From Porticoccus sp002341315 (GTDB lineage Bacteria; Pseudomonadota; Gammaproteobacteria; Pseudomonadales; Porticoccaceae), in NCBI RefSeq assembly GCF_047634355.1, contig NZ_JBLIAL010000002.1: a stretch of DNA of 64,000 bases; one strand, 5' to 3'. Below the pieces are notes generated by a model. The model was not told where the DNA came from. It made no database searches and worked only from the letters and a program-made list of their open reading frames with translations. Positions 35,030 through 43,870 of this stretch are shown one piece after another; position 1 is the stretch's first letter, and each line of letters begins with the position of its first letter. The translations under genes were made by a program, and so were the position numbers.

Positions 35030-35080
35030 TTGACTCCAGGGATGGTAGAGAGGTTACAATTAAGACTAATTATCATTATC
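35030..35080 (+). promoter_or_regulatory. Promoter with Fur-box-like site upstream of the iron permease
   Basis: A -35 TTGACT (35030-35035) and -10 TACAAT (35055-35060) are separated by 19 bases. Directly after the -10, at 35062-35080, lies AAGACTAATTATCATTATC, which matches the 19-base Fur consensus at 14 positions, including an intact right half (ATCATTATC). Binding of Fe-Fur across the transcription start would repress the gene when iron is plentiful. The site is 24 bases before the start codon. Confidence 0.7.
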
Positions 35081-35104
35081 AAAAACTAATTAGAGATCTC
35101 GTAA

Positions 35105-37102
35105 ATGCTGGCTCACTGGGTAGGCCGTTTTACACATCAGAAGCAACTGGCTCTGAATATCGCAGTAATACTGGTGGCCTTGGCCTGTTTGTATCCCGGG
35201 GTCAGCCAGGCGTCGATGAATGACAGCTATACTCAGGTGCGTCAGTTGGCACAACTGGCCGAATACATTGCTGTGGATTACGTGGAAGCCGTCAGGGACG
35301 GGCAGGTGATCAATAACGATGAATATCAGGAAATGCTCGAATTTTCCCAACTTATCGTGACTAAGGTTTCCGCGATTCAAAATGAACGGACCAAGGGTGC
35401 TGAGCTGGCGACCCAGGCAAATGCATTACAGGACGCCATTCAAAAGAAACAGGATACCGAGACAATTCGGCAAATGAGCAGCAGCCTGCGAGGTACTTTG
35501 TTGGCTCTGATGCCACAGTCGGCCCTGCCCGATCGGCTGTTGCCTAAAACGAGTGTCAAACAGTTGTTTGAGAGTCAGTGCGCCTCCTGTCATGGTGCGT
35601 CCGGTGGCGGCGATGGGGTGCTGGCAGCACAACTGAACCCGGTCCCAACCGATTTCTCCGACAGAGAGCGTGCCCTGAACCGATCACTGTTGGGCCTGTA
35701 CGATGCCATCTCCCGCGGTATAGATGAAACCGCGATGCCGGCTTTTGACCAGTTGTCAGAACAGGAGCGCTGGTCCCTGGCTTTCCATGTCGGCAGTCTC
35801 GCATTTCAATCCGGCTCGCCTGTGGCGGGTGAGGCGTCCAATGTCACCCTGCAGCAGTTGGTCAACCACAATCCGGCACAACTGGCCGCCGATCTCCCCG
35901 AGGTCTCTCTGCAGACGGTGGAAGACCTGCGAGCCAATCCTGAACTGCTGTTCGAGGTATCAGCCGATCCCCTTGAAATCACCCGTGAGCAATTGCTACT
36001 TGCACAAGCGGCGCATCAGCGAGGTGATTACCAGGCTGCACAGACACTGGCGGTCAGTGCCTATCTGGATGGTTTTGAGTTGATCGAAAACGGTTTGGAC
36101 GCGCAGGATAAAGCACTGCGCCGGACCCTGGAAGTCGACATGATGGCCATGCGACAACTGATGAAACAGCCACAAGCCGCAGGTGTGGTAGAAGCGGCCG
36201 TGAACCAGATACTGATGCAGCTGGATGATGCGGATCGATTGTTATCCGAGTCCACGCTGTCCAATGTCACACTGTTTAGCGCCAGCCTGTTTATCCTGTT
36301 GCGGGAAGGACTTGAAGCGTTACTGGTGGTTATTGCCATGGTCACCGTGTTAGTGCGGACCGGGCGCAAGGACGGGCTTCGCTATGTGCATTTGGGCTGG
36401 GTTGCGGCATTGCTGGCCGGTGTTGCCACCTGGGCAGCGGCACAGTCATTGATCAGTATCAGCGGTGCCAGTCGGGAAGTTATGGAGGGTGTCGCGGCAC
36501 TGTTGGCGGTATTGGTGTTGCTCTACGTCGGTATCTGGATGCACAGTAAAACCCATGCAGCGCAGTGGCAGGCCTATATCCAGCAGCATATCAATACTCA
36601 CCTGACGTCGGGGACCCTGTGGGGCCTGGCGTTACTCGCATTTATCGTGGTGTATCGCGAAGTGTTTGAAACAGTGTTGTTCTATCAGGCGTTGCTGACA
36701 CAGACGGCATCCACTCAATACCCATCCGTTATCGGCGGCTTCTCCCTCGGTGTTGCTTTCCTGCTGATACTTGCCTGGGCATTGGCCCGTTATTCGGTAA
36801 AACTGCCTATTGCCAAATTCTTTTCCATTACCACCTATCTGTTGCTGGTGCTGGCGTTTATTTTGATGGGCAAGGCGGTGTCGGCACTGCAGGAAGCAGC
36901 TCTTCTTGGTATTACTCCATTACCTATCAGTTTCGAAATCGACTGGGTTGGCGTCAAATCAAACTGGCAGGGAATACTTGCGCAACTTTCGGTCCTACTG
37001 GTTTTTATGCTGGCAGCGGGGTCGAGGAAAAAAGCCTCCTGTGCGACATCTCGTACAAGCGATTTTGAAAATCCGGGTGTTGCACCTTCGAAGCCGGACT
37101 AA
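35105..37102 (+). CDS. FTR1-family iron permease with fused cytochrome c domain
   Basis: 665-residue membrane protein joining three parts. A signal peptide (about residues 1-36) precedes a helical periplasmic region. Next is a class I cytochrome c domain with heme motif CASCH at 159-163 and the later methionine ligand in ETAMPAF. From about residue 405 it continues as an FTR1/EfeU permease with seven helices, keeping both iron-ligand motifs LREGLEALLVV and YREVFETVLFY. The cytochrome may handle iron redox during uptake. A Fur-like site and promoter lie upstream. Not an EfeUOB operon: no efeO or efeB nearby. Confidence 0.9.
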   Translation: MLAHWVGRFTHQKQLALNIAVILVALACLYPGVSQASMNDSYTQVRQLAQLAEYIAVDYVEAVRDGQVINNDEYQEMLEFSQLIVTKVSAIQNERTKGAELATQANALQDAIQKKQDTETIRQMSSSLRGTLLALMPQSALPDRLLPKTSVKQLFESQCASCHGASGGGDGVLAAQLNPVPTDFSDRERALNRSLLGLYDAISRGIDETAMPAFDQLSEQERWSLAFHVGSLAFQSGSPVAGEASNVTLQQLVNHNPAQLAADLPEVSLQTVEDLRANPELLFEVSADPLEITREQLLLAQAAHQRGDYQAAQTLAVSAYLDGFELIENGLDAQDKALRRTLEVDMMAMRQLMKQPQAAGVVEAAVNQILMQLDDADRLLSESTLSNVTLFSASLFILLREGLEALLVVIAMVTVLVRTGRKDGLRYVHLGWVAALLAGVATWAAAQSLISISGASREVMEGVAALLAVLVLLYVGIWMHSKTHAAQWQAYIQQHINTHLTSGTLWGLALLAFIVVYREVFETVLFYQALLTQTASTQYPSVIGGFSLGVAFLLILAWALARYSVKLPIAKFFSITTYLLLVLAFILMGKAVSALQEAALLGITPLPISFEIDWVGVKSNWQGILAQLSVLLVFMLAAGSRKKASCATSRTSDFENPGVAPSKPD

Positions 37103-37137
37103 CCGGAAGATTTTTAATCTACCTGCTCAGCTGTCCT

Positions 37138-38967
37138 CTAGTTTGAGCAATCGAGAGACGTTTTATTGGTTTGAGCCACACTGGCATTCCCTGGGCAAAA
37201 ATAGATTAAGGTCCAACCAGTGGAGAACTTAAAGGGCTGCTCGCTCGAGCAAATCCGTAATTTACCCTGTGGGGACAGACTGCCGAGCAATAACCAGTCA
37301 ACGCCGGATTCACCCAGCCGGCTTTTCAACTGGTCGAGATTAAAATCGTCGCTCAGGCGCGTTGACTGTATTGTCCAGCCATCGTTCAAACGTTGTTGAA
37401 GGGTATAAAAATCCGTTGGTGGTTCAAAGGCAAAATAGCCGCGCTGCTGCAAGGTTAGCCGTTTCTGCTCCTGGCCTGACTCTTCGTGAGGGCGCAGCTG
37501 AAAAGTGCGGTGGTGTCCGAACTGCGCGCCCTGGGCCTTGCAGACCAGCGCATTGTAGTAATGATTGTCGGTGGCGCACAGCAAAAAACTCAGATGCTCA
37601 TCATCTAACTCATGCTCGGCATGTTCGGAGAGAATCTCTCCAAAGTAGACTTTGATACCATCCATGCGGATTGGTTTAAGGCGTTGATAGGATCCGTCGG
37701 TGACAACCACGTCCACTTCCAGATCCTTGAGGGCCTTTGCCAGGGCTTGAGTCCATGGAGAGGCCCCTACGATCAGCAGACCATTTTCCTCCTTTGCTGC
37801 CAGAGACAATTTTCGCGCCAGTGGCCCCAGCGTGAGACCGTGTGCCAATACCGTCACGATAATGATTAGAAAAACGATCGGTAGAAGCAGCTCGGCGTCC
37901 TGATAGCCGGCAGTAACCAGTGCCGGGCCAAAGATGCCGGCAGTGGCTGCGGCGACGATACCTCTCGGTGCAATCCACGCCAGCAGCAGTTTGTCCCCGC
38001 CGCGCATGGGTGCACCCAGAGTCGCCAGAAAGATGGACAGCGGTCGCACCAGCAACAGGATAGCCAGCACAAAGGCCACCACTTGCCAGTTCAGCAACCC
38101 CAACTGATCAATTCTGAGCTGGGAAGGGATGACGATAAACAGCACCGATACCAGTACGATGGTAAGATTTTCCTTAAAGTGACGCAGTGGCTCGCGCTCG
38201 ACAAGTTTCATATTGCCGATAACCAGGCCCATTACCGTCACGGTCAACAACCCCGCCTCATGCTGTACGAGATTGCTGGCCCAGTAAGCCGCCAGCACCA
38301 GCAACATCAGTAGCGGTGGCTTGAGGTGAGCAGGGACCCCACCGCGACGGTAGAACCAGCCTGTGAGCCATCCTCCCACGCCGCCAAACAGCGCCGCTGC
38401 GGCGATTGCCGCGCCGAGACCTGTGAGCACCTGAGACCAATCGCTCCCGGCGAGGGTGAAGTATTGAAAGGTGAGCACCGCCAGCAATACCCCCATCGGG
38501 TCGTTGACGATGCCTTCCCATTTCAATAGTGAGGCCGATTCGCCGTTGAGGCGGGCCTGACGCAGCAAAGGCAGGATCACGGTCGGACCTGTGACCACCA
38601 GAATAGCGCCAAGCACCCAGGCGACTGGCCAACTCAGTCCGGCAACAAAATGCGCGGCCAGTGCACCGAAAATCCAAGCCAGGGGTGGACCAAGAATTGT
38701 CAGGCGGCCAACGCCGTGACCAACGCGTCGTATTTCACCAAGCTTCAAATCCATGCCACCTTCGAACAGGATAATGGCGACCCCCATACCAATGAGCTCT
38801 GTCAGTTCGGCCTGAGATAAACCCAGTTCGATGATGCCACTCACAGGTCCAAGAACAAGGCCGGCTGTAATCAATACAACGATTGCCGGCAGATGAATTC
38901 GCCAGGCAATCCATTGGCTGACAAGACCGGCACTCAAAATAATCAGCATCAGGGTGGCGACGTGCAT
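37138..38967 (-). CDS. CPA-type cation/proton antiporter with nucleotide-binding-like domain
   Basis: 609-residue protein. The first 380 residues form a Na+/H+ exchanger domain with about 12 helices, including GVAIILFEGGMDLKL and a GAILVVTGPTVILPLL region with acidic and polar residues of the transport site. From about 395 a Rossmann-type domain follows (LLIVGASPWTQALAKAL, then VVVTDGSYQRL), as in regulated K+/H+ or Na+/H+ antiporters. The sequence LVVTGPTVI places it in the CPA1 group (NhaP-like). It may export Na+ or K+. Monocistronic, convergent with the FTR1 gene. Confidence 0.88.
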   Translation of the reverse strand: MHVATLMLIILSAGLVSQWIAWRIHLPAIVVLITAGLVLGPVSGIIELGLSQAELTELIGMGVAIILFEGGMDLKLGEIRRVGHGVGRLTILGPPLAWIFGALAAHFVAGLSWPVAWVLGAILVVTGPTVILPLLRQARLNGESASLLKWEGIVNDPMGVLLAVLTFQYFTLAGSDWSQVLTGLGAAIAAAALFGGVGGWLTGWFYRRGGVPAHLKPPLLMLLVLAAYWASNLVQHEAGLLTVTVMGLVIGNMKLVEREPLRHFKENLTIVLVSVLFIVIPSQLRIDQLGLLNWQVVAFVLAILLLVRPLSIFLATLGAPMRGGDKLLLAWIAPRGIVAAATAGIFGPALVTAGYQDAELLLPIVFLIIIVTVLAHGLTLGPLARKLSLAAKEENGLLIVGASPWTQALAKALKDLEVDVVVTDGSYQRLKPIRMDGIKVYFGEILSEHAEHELDDEHLSFLLCATDNHYYNALVCKAQGAQFGHHRTFQLRPHEESGQEQKRLTLQQRGYFAFEPPTDFYTLQQRLNDGWTIQSTRLSDDFNLDQLKSRLGESGVDWLLLGSLSPQGKLRICSSEQPFKFSTGWTLIYFCPGNASVAQTNKTSLDCSN

Positions 38968-39331
38968 TGGTACTCCGTTGAGCCAGGTTGAGGCGAAAAA
39001 CTTACCAGTTATCAGGCTATTCTTAAAAAAATATGAATAAAATTAAATAATTATATTTATCTATTAAAAGTGTTTTGAGAAATACTCCAGCAACTGTCAA
39101 GTAGGGCTAGACGCAAAAGCCAAACGATACATTCCGTGTTCTGCGTTTGATGAAACCGAATTCATAATAATCCAGGACAAGTTGTTGAACAGCTGTAGAC
39201 CAATGGTTTTGCCAAACCAGGAGGTTGGGCAAATGGCTATTTTGTTACGGGCAATGCTGGCACTGTGACTGAACCCGTCCTGTCCAAAACCTGCTATTGC
39301 TCCGGAACATTCAATGACACTGAGAGTTTAC
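38968..39331. other. AT-rich intergenic region with one hairpin
   Basis: About 360 bases between mltB and the antiporter. The part next to the antiporter start (39000-39080) is very AT-rich and should hold its promoter. A near-perfect 11-bp stem with a 4-base loop lies at 39208-39233 (TTTGCCAAACC / GGTTGGGCAAA, one mismatch) without a following T-run; it could end mltB transcription. No gene seen. Confidence 0.45.
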
Positions 39332-40546
39332 TTAGCGCCTGTCATGGGTGGCGATAGCCTCCAGCGTTGATGGGTTGGGATAGCCGTCCGCAACCATATT
39401 ATTGGCGAGCTGGAAGTCACGCAGTGCACTGCGGGTTGCGGAGCCCAGCACACCGTCGACGGGACCGGCATCATAACCGAGTGCATTCAGTGTCTTCTGG
39501 GCGAGTTCAATATCAGTTTTGCGCAGGGGCTCCTGGGGGTTGGTGCCATTGCGCAGTGCACCGGCACCGGCGATGCGATCGGCCAGGTGACCAACGGCAA
39601 TGGCGTAAAGCTCGGACCGATTCCAGCGCATGATGATTTCGAAATTGCCATAGACGAGGAACGCGGGACCGCGGTGTCCTGCTGGAACCAGTAACGCGGC
39701 ATCCGCACTGGCGATGGGCAGTTTTCCACCATCGCTCCGTTTTACCCCGTAGTCGGCCCACGCCTGTAGCTGGCGGCGCTGGTCGCGCTGACCGGCAAAC
39801 TGAAACGGAAAGTTGTCGGGTAATTGCACTTCTCGGCCCCAGCGAAGACCAGACTGCCAGCCCAGAGCTTTCAGGTAGTTGGCTCCGGATGCCAGGGCAT
39901 CGCGCTCACTGCGCCAAAGGTCGATCTGGCCATCACCGTCACCGTCCACGGCATAGTGTAAATATGAAGAGGGCATGAACTGGGTATGCCCTACGGCACC
40001 TGCCCAGGACCCCTGCATATCCGCAGGTTCAAGGGATTCGCGCTGCATCAGCTGCAGGGCTGCGATGAACTCACCTGAGAAGAAATCACTGCGCCGCTGA
40101 TCACAGGCCAGGGTCGCCAGTGAGTCGAGTGTTGGCATGCGACCGAGGTAGCTGCCGTAATTGGTTTCCAGACCCCAAAAAGACACGAGATACTGCGGAG
40201 GTACACCATACTGCTCCTGCAGATCCAGGAGAAACGACCGGTGCTTTTCGAGCAGCGCCCGCCCGCGTTCGACACGCTCCGGGGTGACCCGCAGACCAAG
40301 GTACTCGGAAAAGGTCTGCAGGAACTCGGGCTGCTTCCGGTCAAGGCTGATAACCCGCTCCTGTTGCTGTAGGCCCGGAATGACATCCCTTAGAATACTA
40401 TCGTTGATGCCCGCGCTGCGGGCCTGTACCTGAAGTGATGTGAGACAGGTGGAAAACTCGGTGTTTGCCGACGACAGCCCTGGGATCGCGAGTGCCCCTA
40501 GAATGAGGATAACGACGAAATGATGACGTACTGGGAATGTATTCAC
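39332..40546 (-). CDS. mltB: Lytic murein transglycosylase B
   Basis: 404-residue periplasmic peptidoglycan lyase. A signal peptide is followed by the SLT_2 domain with the catalytic Glu in FWGLETNYGSYLG, the GHTQFMPSSYLHYAVDGDGDGQIDLW segment, and a C-terminal peptidoglycan-binding domain (TLNALGYDAGPVDGVLGSATRSALRDFQ). The start is a GTG. The first 24 codons and about 200 bases upstream are copied downstream of the nor cluster at 46265-46536. This copy is the complete one. Confidence 0.93.
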   Translation of the reverse strand: MNTFPVRHHFVVILILGALAIPGLSSANTEFSTCLTSLQVQARSAGINDSILRDVIPGLQQQERVISLDRKQPEFLQTFSEYLGLRVTPERVERGRALLEKHRSFLLDLQEQYGVPPQYLVSFWGLETNYGSYLGRMPTLDSLATLACDQRRSDFFSGEFIAALQLMQRESLEPADMQGSWAGAVGHTQFMPSSYLHYAVDGDGDGQIDLWRSERDALASGANYLKALGWQSGLRWGREVQLPDNFPFQFAGQRDQRRQLQAWADYGVKRSDGGKLPIASADAALLVPAGHRGPAFLVYGNFEIIMRWNRSELYAIAVGHLADRIAGAGALRNGTNPQEPLRKTDIELAQKTLNALGYDAGPVDGVLGSATRSALRDFQLANNMVADGYPNPSTLEAIATHDRR

Positions 40547-40742
40547 GTTTTGGTTCTCAGGTGGCGGTTAGGGCACATTGCTGCTCATTATCTGCTGGCA
40601 TTCCCGACAGCATAGACCGGTAGTCCCGCGAGCGCCGATCCATGCCCGATTGCAGCCGCCGTGAAGTATGAATAGGAGTAATCGTTACCATCTGCACTGA
40701 TTTTATCCTGATTGAAATGCCAGAAAAACTGATCAACATACA
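40473..40742. repeat. Direct repeat, copy 1 (mltB 5' end and leader)
   Basis: About 270 bases covering the first codons of mltB and its upstream region. They are repeated in the same orientation at 46265-46536, with roughly ten differences and a 2-base insertion in copy 2. The two copies bracket the nor cluster. Sequence outside the limits is unrelated, apart from weak similarity for some bases after the right end. Confidence 0.93.
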
Positions 40743-41102
40743 GTACCACTGACCGAAACCACTAGACATCTATCCTTAATTCACAGCAAGGAGTCAATGT
40801 AGCCCCAATAAGAGTTAGATAGTGTACCGGCAGATTAAACGCTGTGCTAAATGCTTTGCTGGTCACGGGCATCTCGTTGCAGATTGAGGGGAGCGGAACA
40901 CTGTCATGGAGAACCCCATGCCCTTGGGGCTCTTTAGCTGGCCCAATGCAGTAGTCCGGCAGCGGCAAATGTTTTTGAAAGGTCGAGTCAGTAAGTCTAG
41001 GCATAGGATTGGTGGGATGACCAGATCGGTGCTAGTCTGCATAGAACGGTGTGTAACATCGGTTGAAAAACTAAAACAATAACCGTGCATGGAGAGGTAT
41101 TT
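40743..41102. other. Upstream region of norC
   Basis: About 360 bases without a supported gene. A hairpin at 40909-40934 has a 10-bp stem with one mismatch and ends in a short T-rich patch. A ribosome site GGAGAGG precedes norC. I found no clear FNR/NnrR palindrome (TTGAT-N4-ATCAA type), NsrR site or sigma-54 pair, so the nitric oxide sensor controlling the cluster is not evident from the local sequence. Confidence 0.45.
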
Positions 41103-41555
41103 ATGACGGAAAAACTGACTCGTTCCGGAGCCCGAAATATCTTCTTTGGCGGTTCGCTATTCTTTTTTATCGTCTTCGCCGCTCTGACTGTCCACAGCCA
41201 TTTTTACATGGTGAATATTTCTACCGACAAAGAAGGGTTGACGGAGTCTGTCAAGCTGGGCAAACACGTATGGGAAAAGAACAGTTGTATCAACTGCCAT
41301 ACCATCCTGGGGGAGGGCGCATACTTCGGCCCCGAACTGGGTAATGTCTGGCATCGCTATGGCGGCAGGAAAAATCCGGAGGCGGCCCGGGCCGGTATTA
41401 AGGGCTGGATCAAAGCACAGCCTCTGAACGTTGAGGGGCGGCGAAAAATGCCTGCCTTCGATCTTAGCGAGCCAGAACTTGATGCCCTGGTGGATTTTTT
41501 CCGCTGGACAGACGATATCGATACCCAGGGTTGGCCACCTCATCCCTCCGGTTGA
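41103..41555 (+). CDS. norC: Nitric oxide reductase cytochrome c subunit
   Basis: 150-residue membrane-anchored c-type cytochrome, the electron-entry subunit of cNOR. A single N-terminal helix at about residues 13-32 is followed by heme motif CINCH at residues 62-66, and RKMPAFDLSEPE supplies the methionine ligand. The ATG at 41103 follows GGAGAGG. Upstream of norB by 90 bases. Confidence 0.96.
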   Translation: MTEKLTRSGARNIFFGGSLFFFIVFAALTVHSHFYMVNISTDKEGLTESVKLGKHVWEKNSCINCHTILGEGAYFGPELGNVWHRYGGRKNPEAARAGIKGWIKAQPLNVEGRRKMPAFDLSEPELDALVDFFRWTDDIDTQGWPPHPSG

Positions 41556-41645
41556 TGTGTTCACCGGGGACCACAAATAGGATCGCCCCAATACCAAAAG
41601 TCTGTCGAAAGCCCCGAGATAATAATTAAAAGGAGATATTTGACG

Positions 41646-42983
41646 ATGAAATACGAAACCCAGAAGGTGGCTCTCCCGTTTTTCATGGTCGCGATGGCGC
41701 TGTTTGTGCTACAGGTGGTGTTTGGCCTGTTGGCGGCTACTGTCTATGTCCTGCCCGAGTTCATGACTGAGGCCATGCCGTTCCACATCATGCGCATGAG
41801 TCACACCAATCTGCTGATCGTATGGTTGTTGATGGGTTTTATGGGGTGCACCTACTACCTGATGCCGGAGGAGGCGGAAACGGATATTCACAGCCCCAAA
41901 CTGGCCTACCTGCAGCTTGCCCTGTTTGCCGTGGCCGGTGCCGGTTCGCTCATTAGTTATCAGTTTGGTATCCATGAGGGCCGGGAGTTTCTGGAACAAC
42001 CCCTCTGGGCGAAAATCCTGATTACCGTCTCCTTTTTGATCTTTCTCTACAACACCAGCATCACCCTCTACAAGGGCCGCCGAACGGCAATCAATATGGT
42101 GTTGATGTTGGGACTGTGGCTGGCCGCAATATTTTGGTTGTTCGCCTTTTACAATCCAGCCAATCTGGCCGTGGACAAGCTTTACTGGTGGTGGGTCGTC
42201 CATGTCTGGGTTGAGGGTGTCTGGGAATTGATCATGGGGTCACTGCTGGCCTATCTGTTGATCAAGATGACCGGTGTCGACCGCGAAATCATTGAGAAGT
42301 GGCTGTACGTGATTATTGGACTGGCCCTGTTTTCCGGTCTCCTGGGGACCGGTCACCATTACTACTGGATTGGCGCCCCTTGGTACTGGCAGCCGATCGG
42401 CAGTATTTTCTCCACCCTTGAAGTGCTGCCTTTCTTTGCCATGGTGTTGTTTGCCTTCTACATGTTCTGGAAGGGACGTCGCAACCATCCCAATAAGGCC
42501 GCCATGCTCTGGACTCTGGGTAGTGCCACAGTGGCGTTCTTCGGGGCAGGTGTCTGGGGTTTCATGCACACTCTGTCCTTCGTCAATTATTACACCCACG
42601 GCACCCAGGTTACGGCCGCCCACGGTCACCTGGCTTTCTACGGTGCCTATGTGATGATGGTGCTGGCCGTCATCACTTACGCCATGCCTCAGTTGCGCAG
42701 GATGCAGCCGTATAATCAGATCCTCAATATGTGGAGCTTCTGGATAATGACATCCGCCATGTGCTTCATGACATTCACTCTGACGTTTGCCGGCGTGGTG
42801 CAGACCCATCTGCAAAGAGTCATGGGAATGAACTACATGGAGGTACAGTCCCAGTTGGGGCTGTTCTACGCCATGCGTCTGGGGGCGGGCGTGGTAGTGG
42901 CCGTGGCTGCACTGTTGTTCCTTTATGCCACCTTCGGGCCAGCCCGGGAGCAGGTTGCCGACACGCCGACAGAACCCGTCTGA
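41646..42983 (+). CDS. norB: Nitric oxide reductase catalytic subunit
   Basis: 445-residue, 12-helix heme-copper oxidase family protein that reduces NO to N2O in the inner membrane. Conserved histidine and acidic segments include MRMSHTNLLIVWLLMGFMG, HVWVEGVWELIMGS with the metal-site His and Glu, LGTGHHYYWIG with the paired His, and HGHLAFYGAYVMM. It is the cytochrome c-dependent form because norC accompanies it. The ATG at 41646 follows an AGGAGA ribosome site. Confidence 0.97.
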   Translation: MKYETQKVALPFFMVAMALFVLQVVFGLLAATVYVLPEFMTEAMPFHIMRMSHTNLLIVWLLMGFMGCTYYLMPEEAETDIHSPKLAYLQLALFAVAGAGSLISYQFGIHEGREFLEQPLWAKILITVSFLIFLYNTSITLYKGRRTAINMVLMLGLWLAAIFWLFAFYNPANLAVDKLYWWWVVHVWVEGVWELIMGSLLAYLLIKMTGVDREIIEKWLYVIIGLALFSGLLGTGHHYYWIGAPWYWQPIGSIFSTLEVLPFFAMVLFAFYMFWKGRRNHPNKAAMLWTLGSATVAFFGAGVWGFMHTLSFVNYYTHGTQVTAAHGHLAFYGAYVMMVLAVITYAMPQLRRMQPYNQILNMWSFWIMTSAMCFMTFTLTFAGVVQTHLQRVMGMNYMEVQSQLGLFYAMRLGAGVVVAVAALLFLYATFGPAREQVADTPTEPV

Positions 42984-43051
42984 ATACAATAGCAGCCTTG
43001 AAAGGCGCTATTGCCTGTCGGTGGTGACGTCGTTATCAATCGGGAAAAAAC

Positions 43052-43870
43052 ATGTCCGACTCTGCTGAATCTGTTTCCCATTCCGGTGGGAATCTACCCT
43101 TCTATCGCCCCGTTGGAGACGAGTGTGAGTTGTTTCGTCACGCCTGGGAGCACCGGTTGCCGCTGTTACTGAAGGGGCCCACGGGTTGCGGCAAGACCCG
43201 GTTCGTCCACCATATGGCGGCCAAACTAAACAGGCCTTTGTTTACCGTGTCCTGTCACGACGACCTGACTGCTGCAGATCTCACCGGTCGCTATCTGCTG
43301 CGTGGTGGCGAGACCCAGTGGGTGGATGGTCCCCTGACCCGGGCCGTCCGGGAAGGCGGTATCTGCTATCTGGATGAGGTGGTGGAGGCGCGCAAGGATG
43401 TCACCGTGGTTCTGCATCCGCTGACGGACGACCGCCGTGCGCTGCCTCTGGAACGCACGGGTGAACTGTTGCAGGCACCTCCGGATTTCATGCTGGTGGT
43501 GTCCTATAATCCCGGCTATCAGCATATTCTAAAATCCCTCAAGCCCAGTACCCGTCAGCGCTTTGTCGCACTCAGTTTTGATTTTCCACCGCCCGTCCTG
43601 GAGCGGGATATCGTTGCTAGGGAGAGTGGTTTGGCGGCCGATCAGTGCACGGCACTGGTGAATCTGGCGGTCCGCCTGCGGACGCTAAAAGGGCAGGATC
43701 TGGAAGAGACTGTTTCTACCCGCCTGCTGATCTACTGCGCCACACTGATGGCGGCCGGAATGCCGACACTGCAGGCGGCCCGTGCCACCCTGGTGGAACC
43801 ACTGAGCGATGACCTTGATATTCAGGACGGGTTGCTTGAGGCCATCCGCGCCACCTTCGGCAATGAATGA
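43052..43870 (+). CDS. norQ: MoxR-type AAA ATPase for NO reductase activation
   Basis: 272-residue AAA+ protein of the CbbQ/NirQ/NorQ group. Walker A is GPTGCGKTR and Walker B lies in GGICYLDEVVEARKDV. Together with NorD it inserts the non-heme iron or otherwise activates NorBC. Its TGA overlaps the ATG of norD. It lies 68 bases after norB. Confidence 0.94.
   Translation: MSDSAESVSHSGGNLPFYRPVGDECELFRHAWEHRLPLLLKGPTGCGKTRFVHHMAAKLNRPLFTVSCHDDLTAADLTGRYLLRGGETQWVDGPLTRAVREGGICYLDEVVEARKDVTVVLHPLTDDRRALPLERTGELLQAPPDFMLVVSYNPGYQHILKSLKPSTRQRFVALSFDFPPPVLERDIVARESGLAADQCTALVNLAVRLRTLKGQDLEETVSTRLLIYCATLMAAGMPTLQAARATLVEPLSDDLDIQDGLLEAIRATFGNE

Noticed and set aside
40930..40960. Possible sigma-54 promoter upstream of norC (TGGC...TGCA)
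   Set aside because: Spacing between GG and GC is too short for a -24/-12 pair, and no NorR gene is present.
42240..42989. 249-codon minus-strand frame opposite norB
   Set aside because: His- and Gly-rich shadow of a membrane protein gene; norB is certain.
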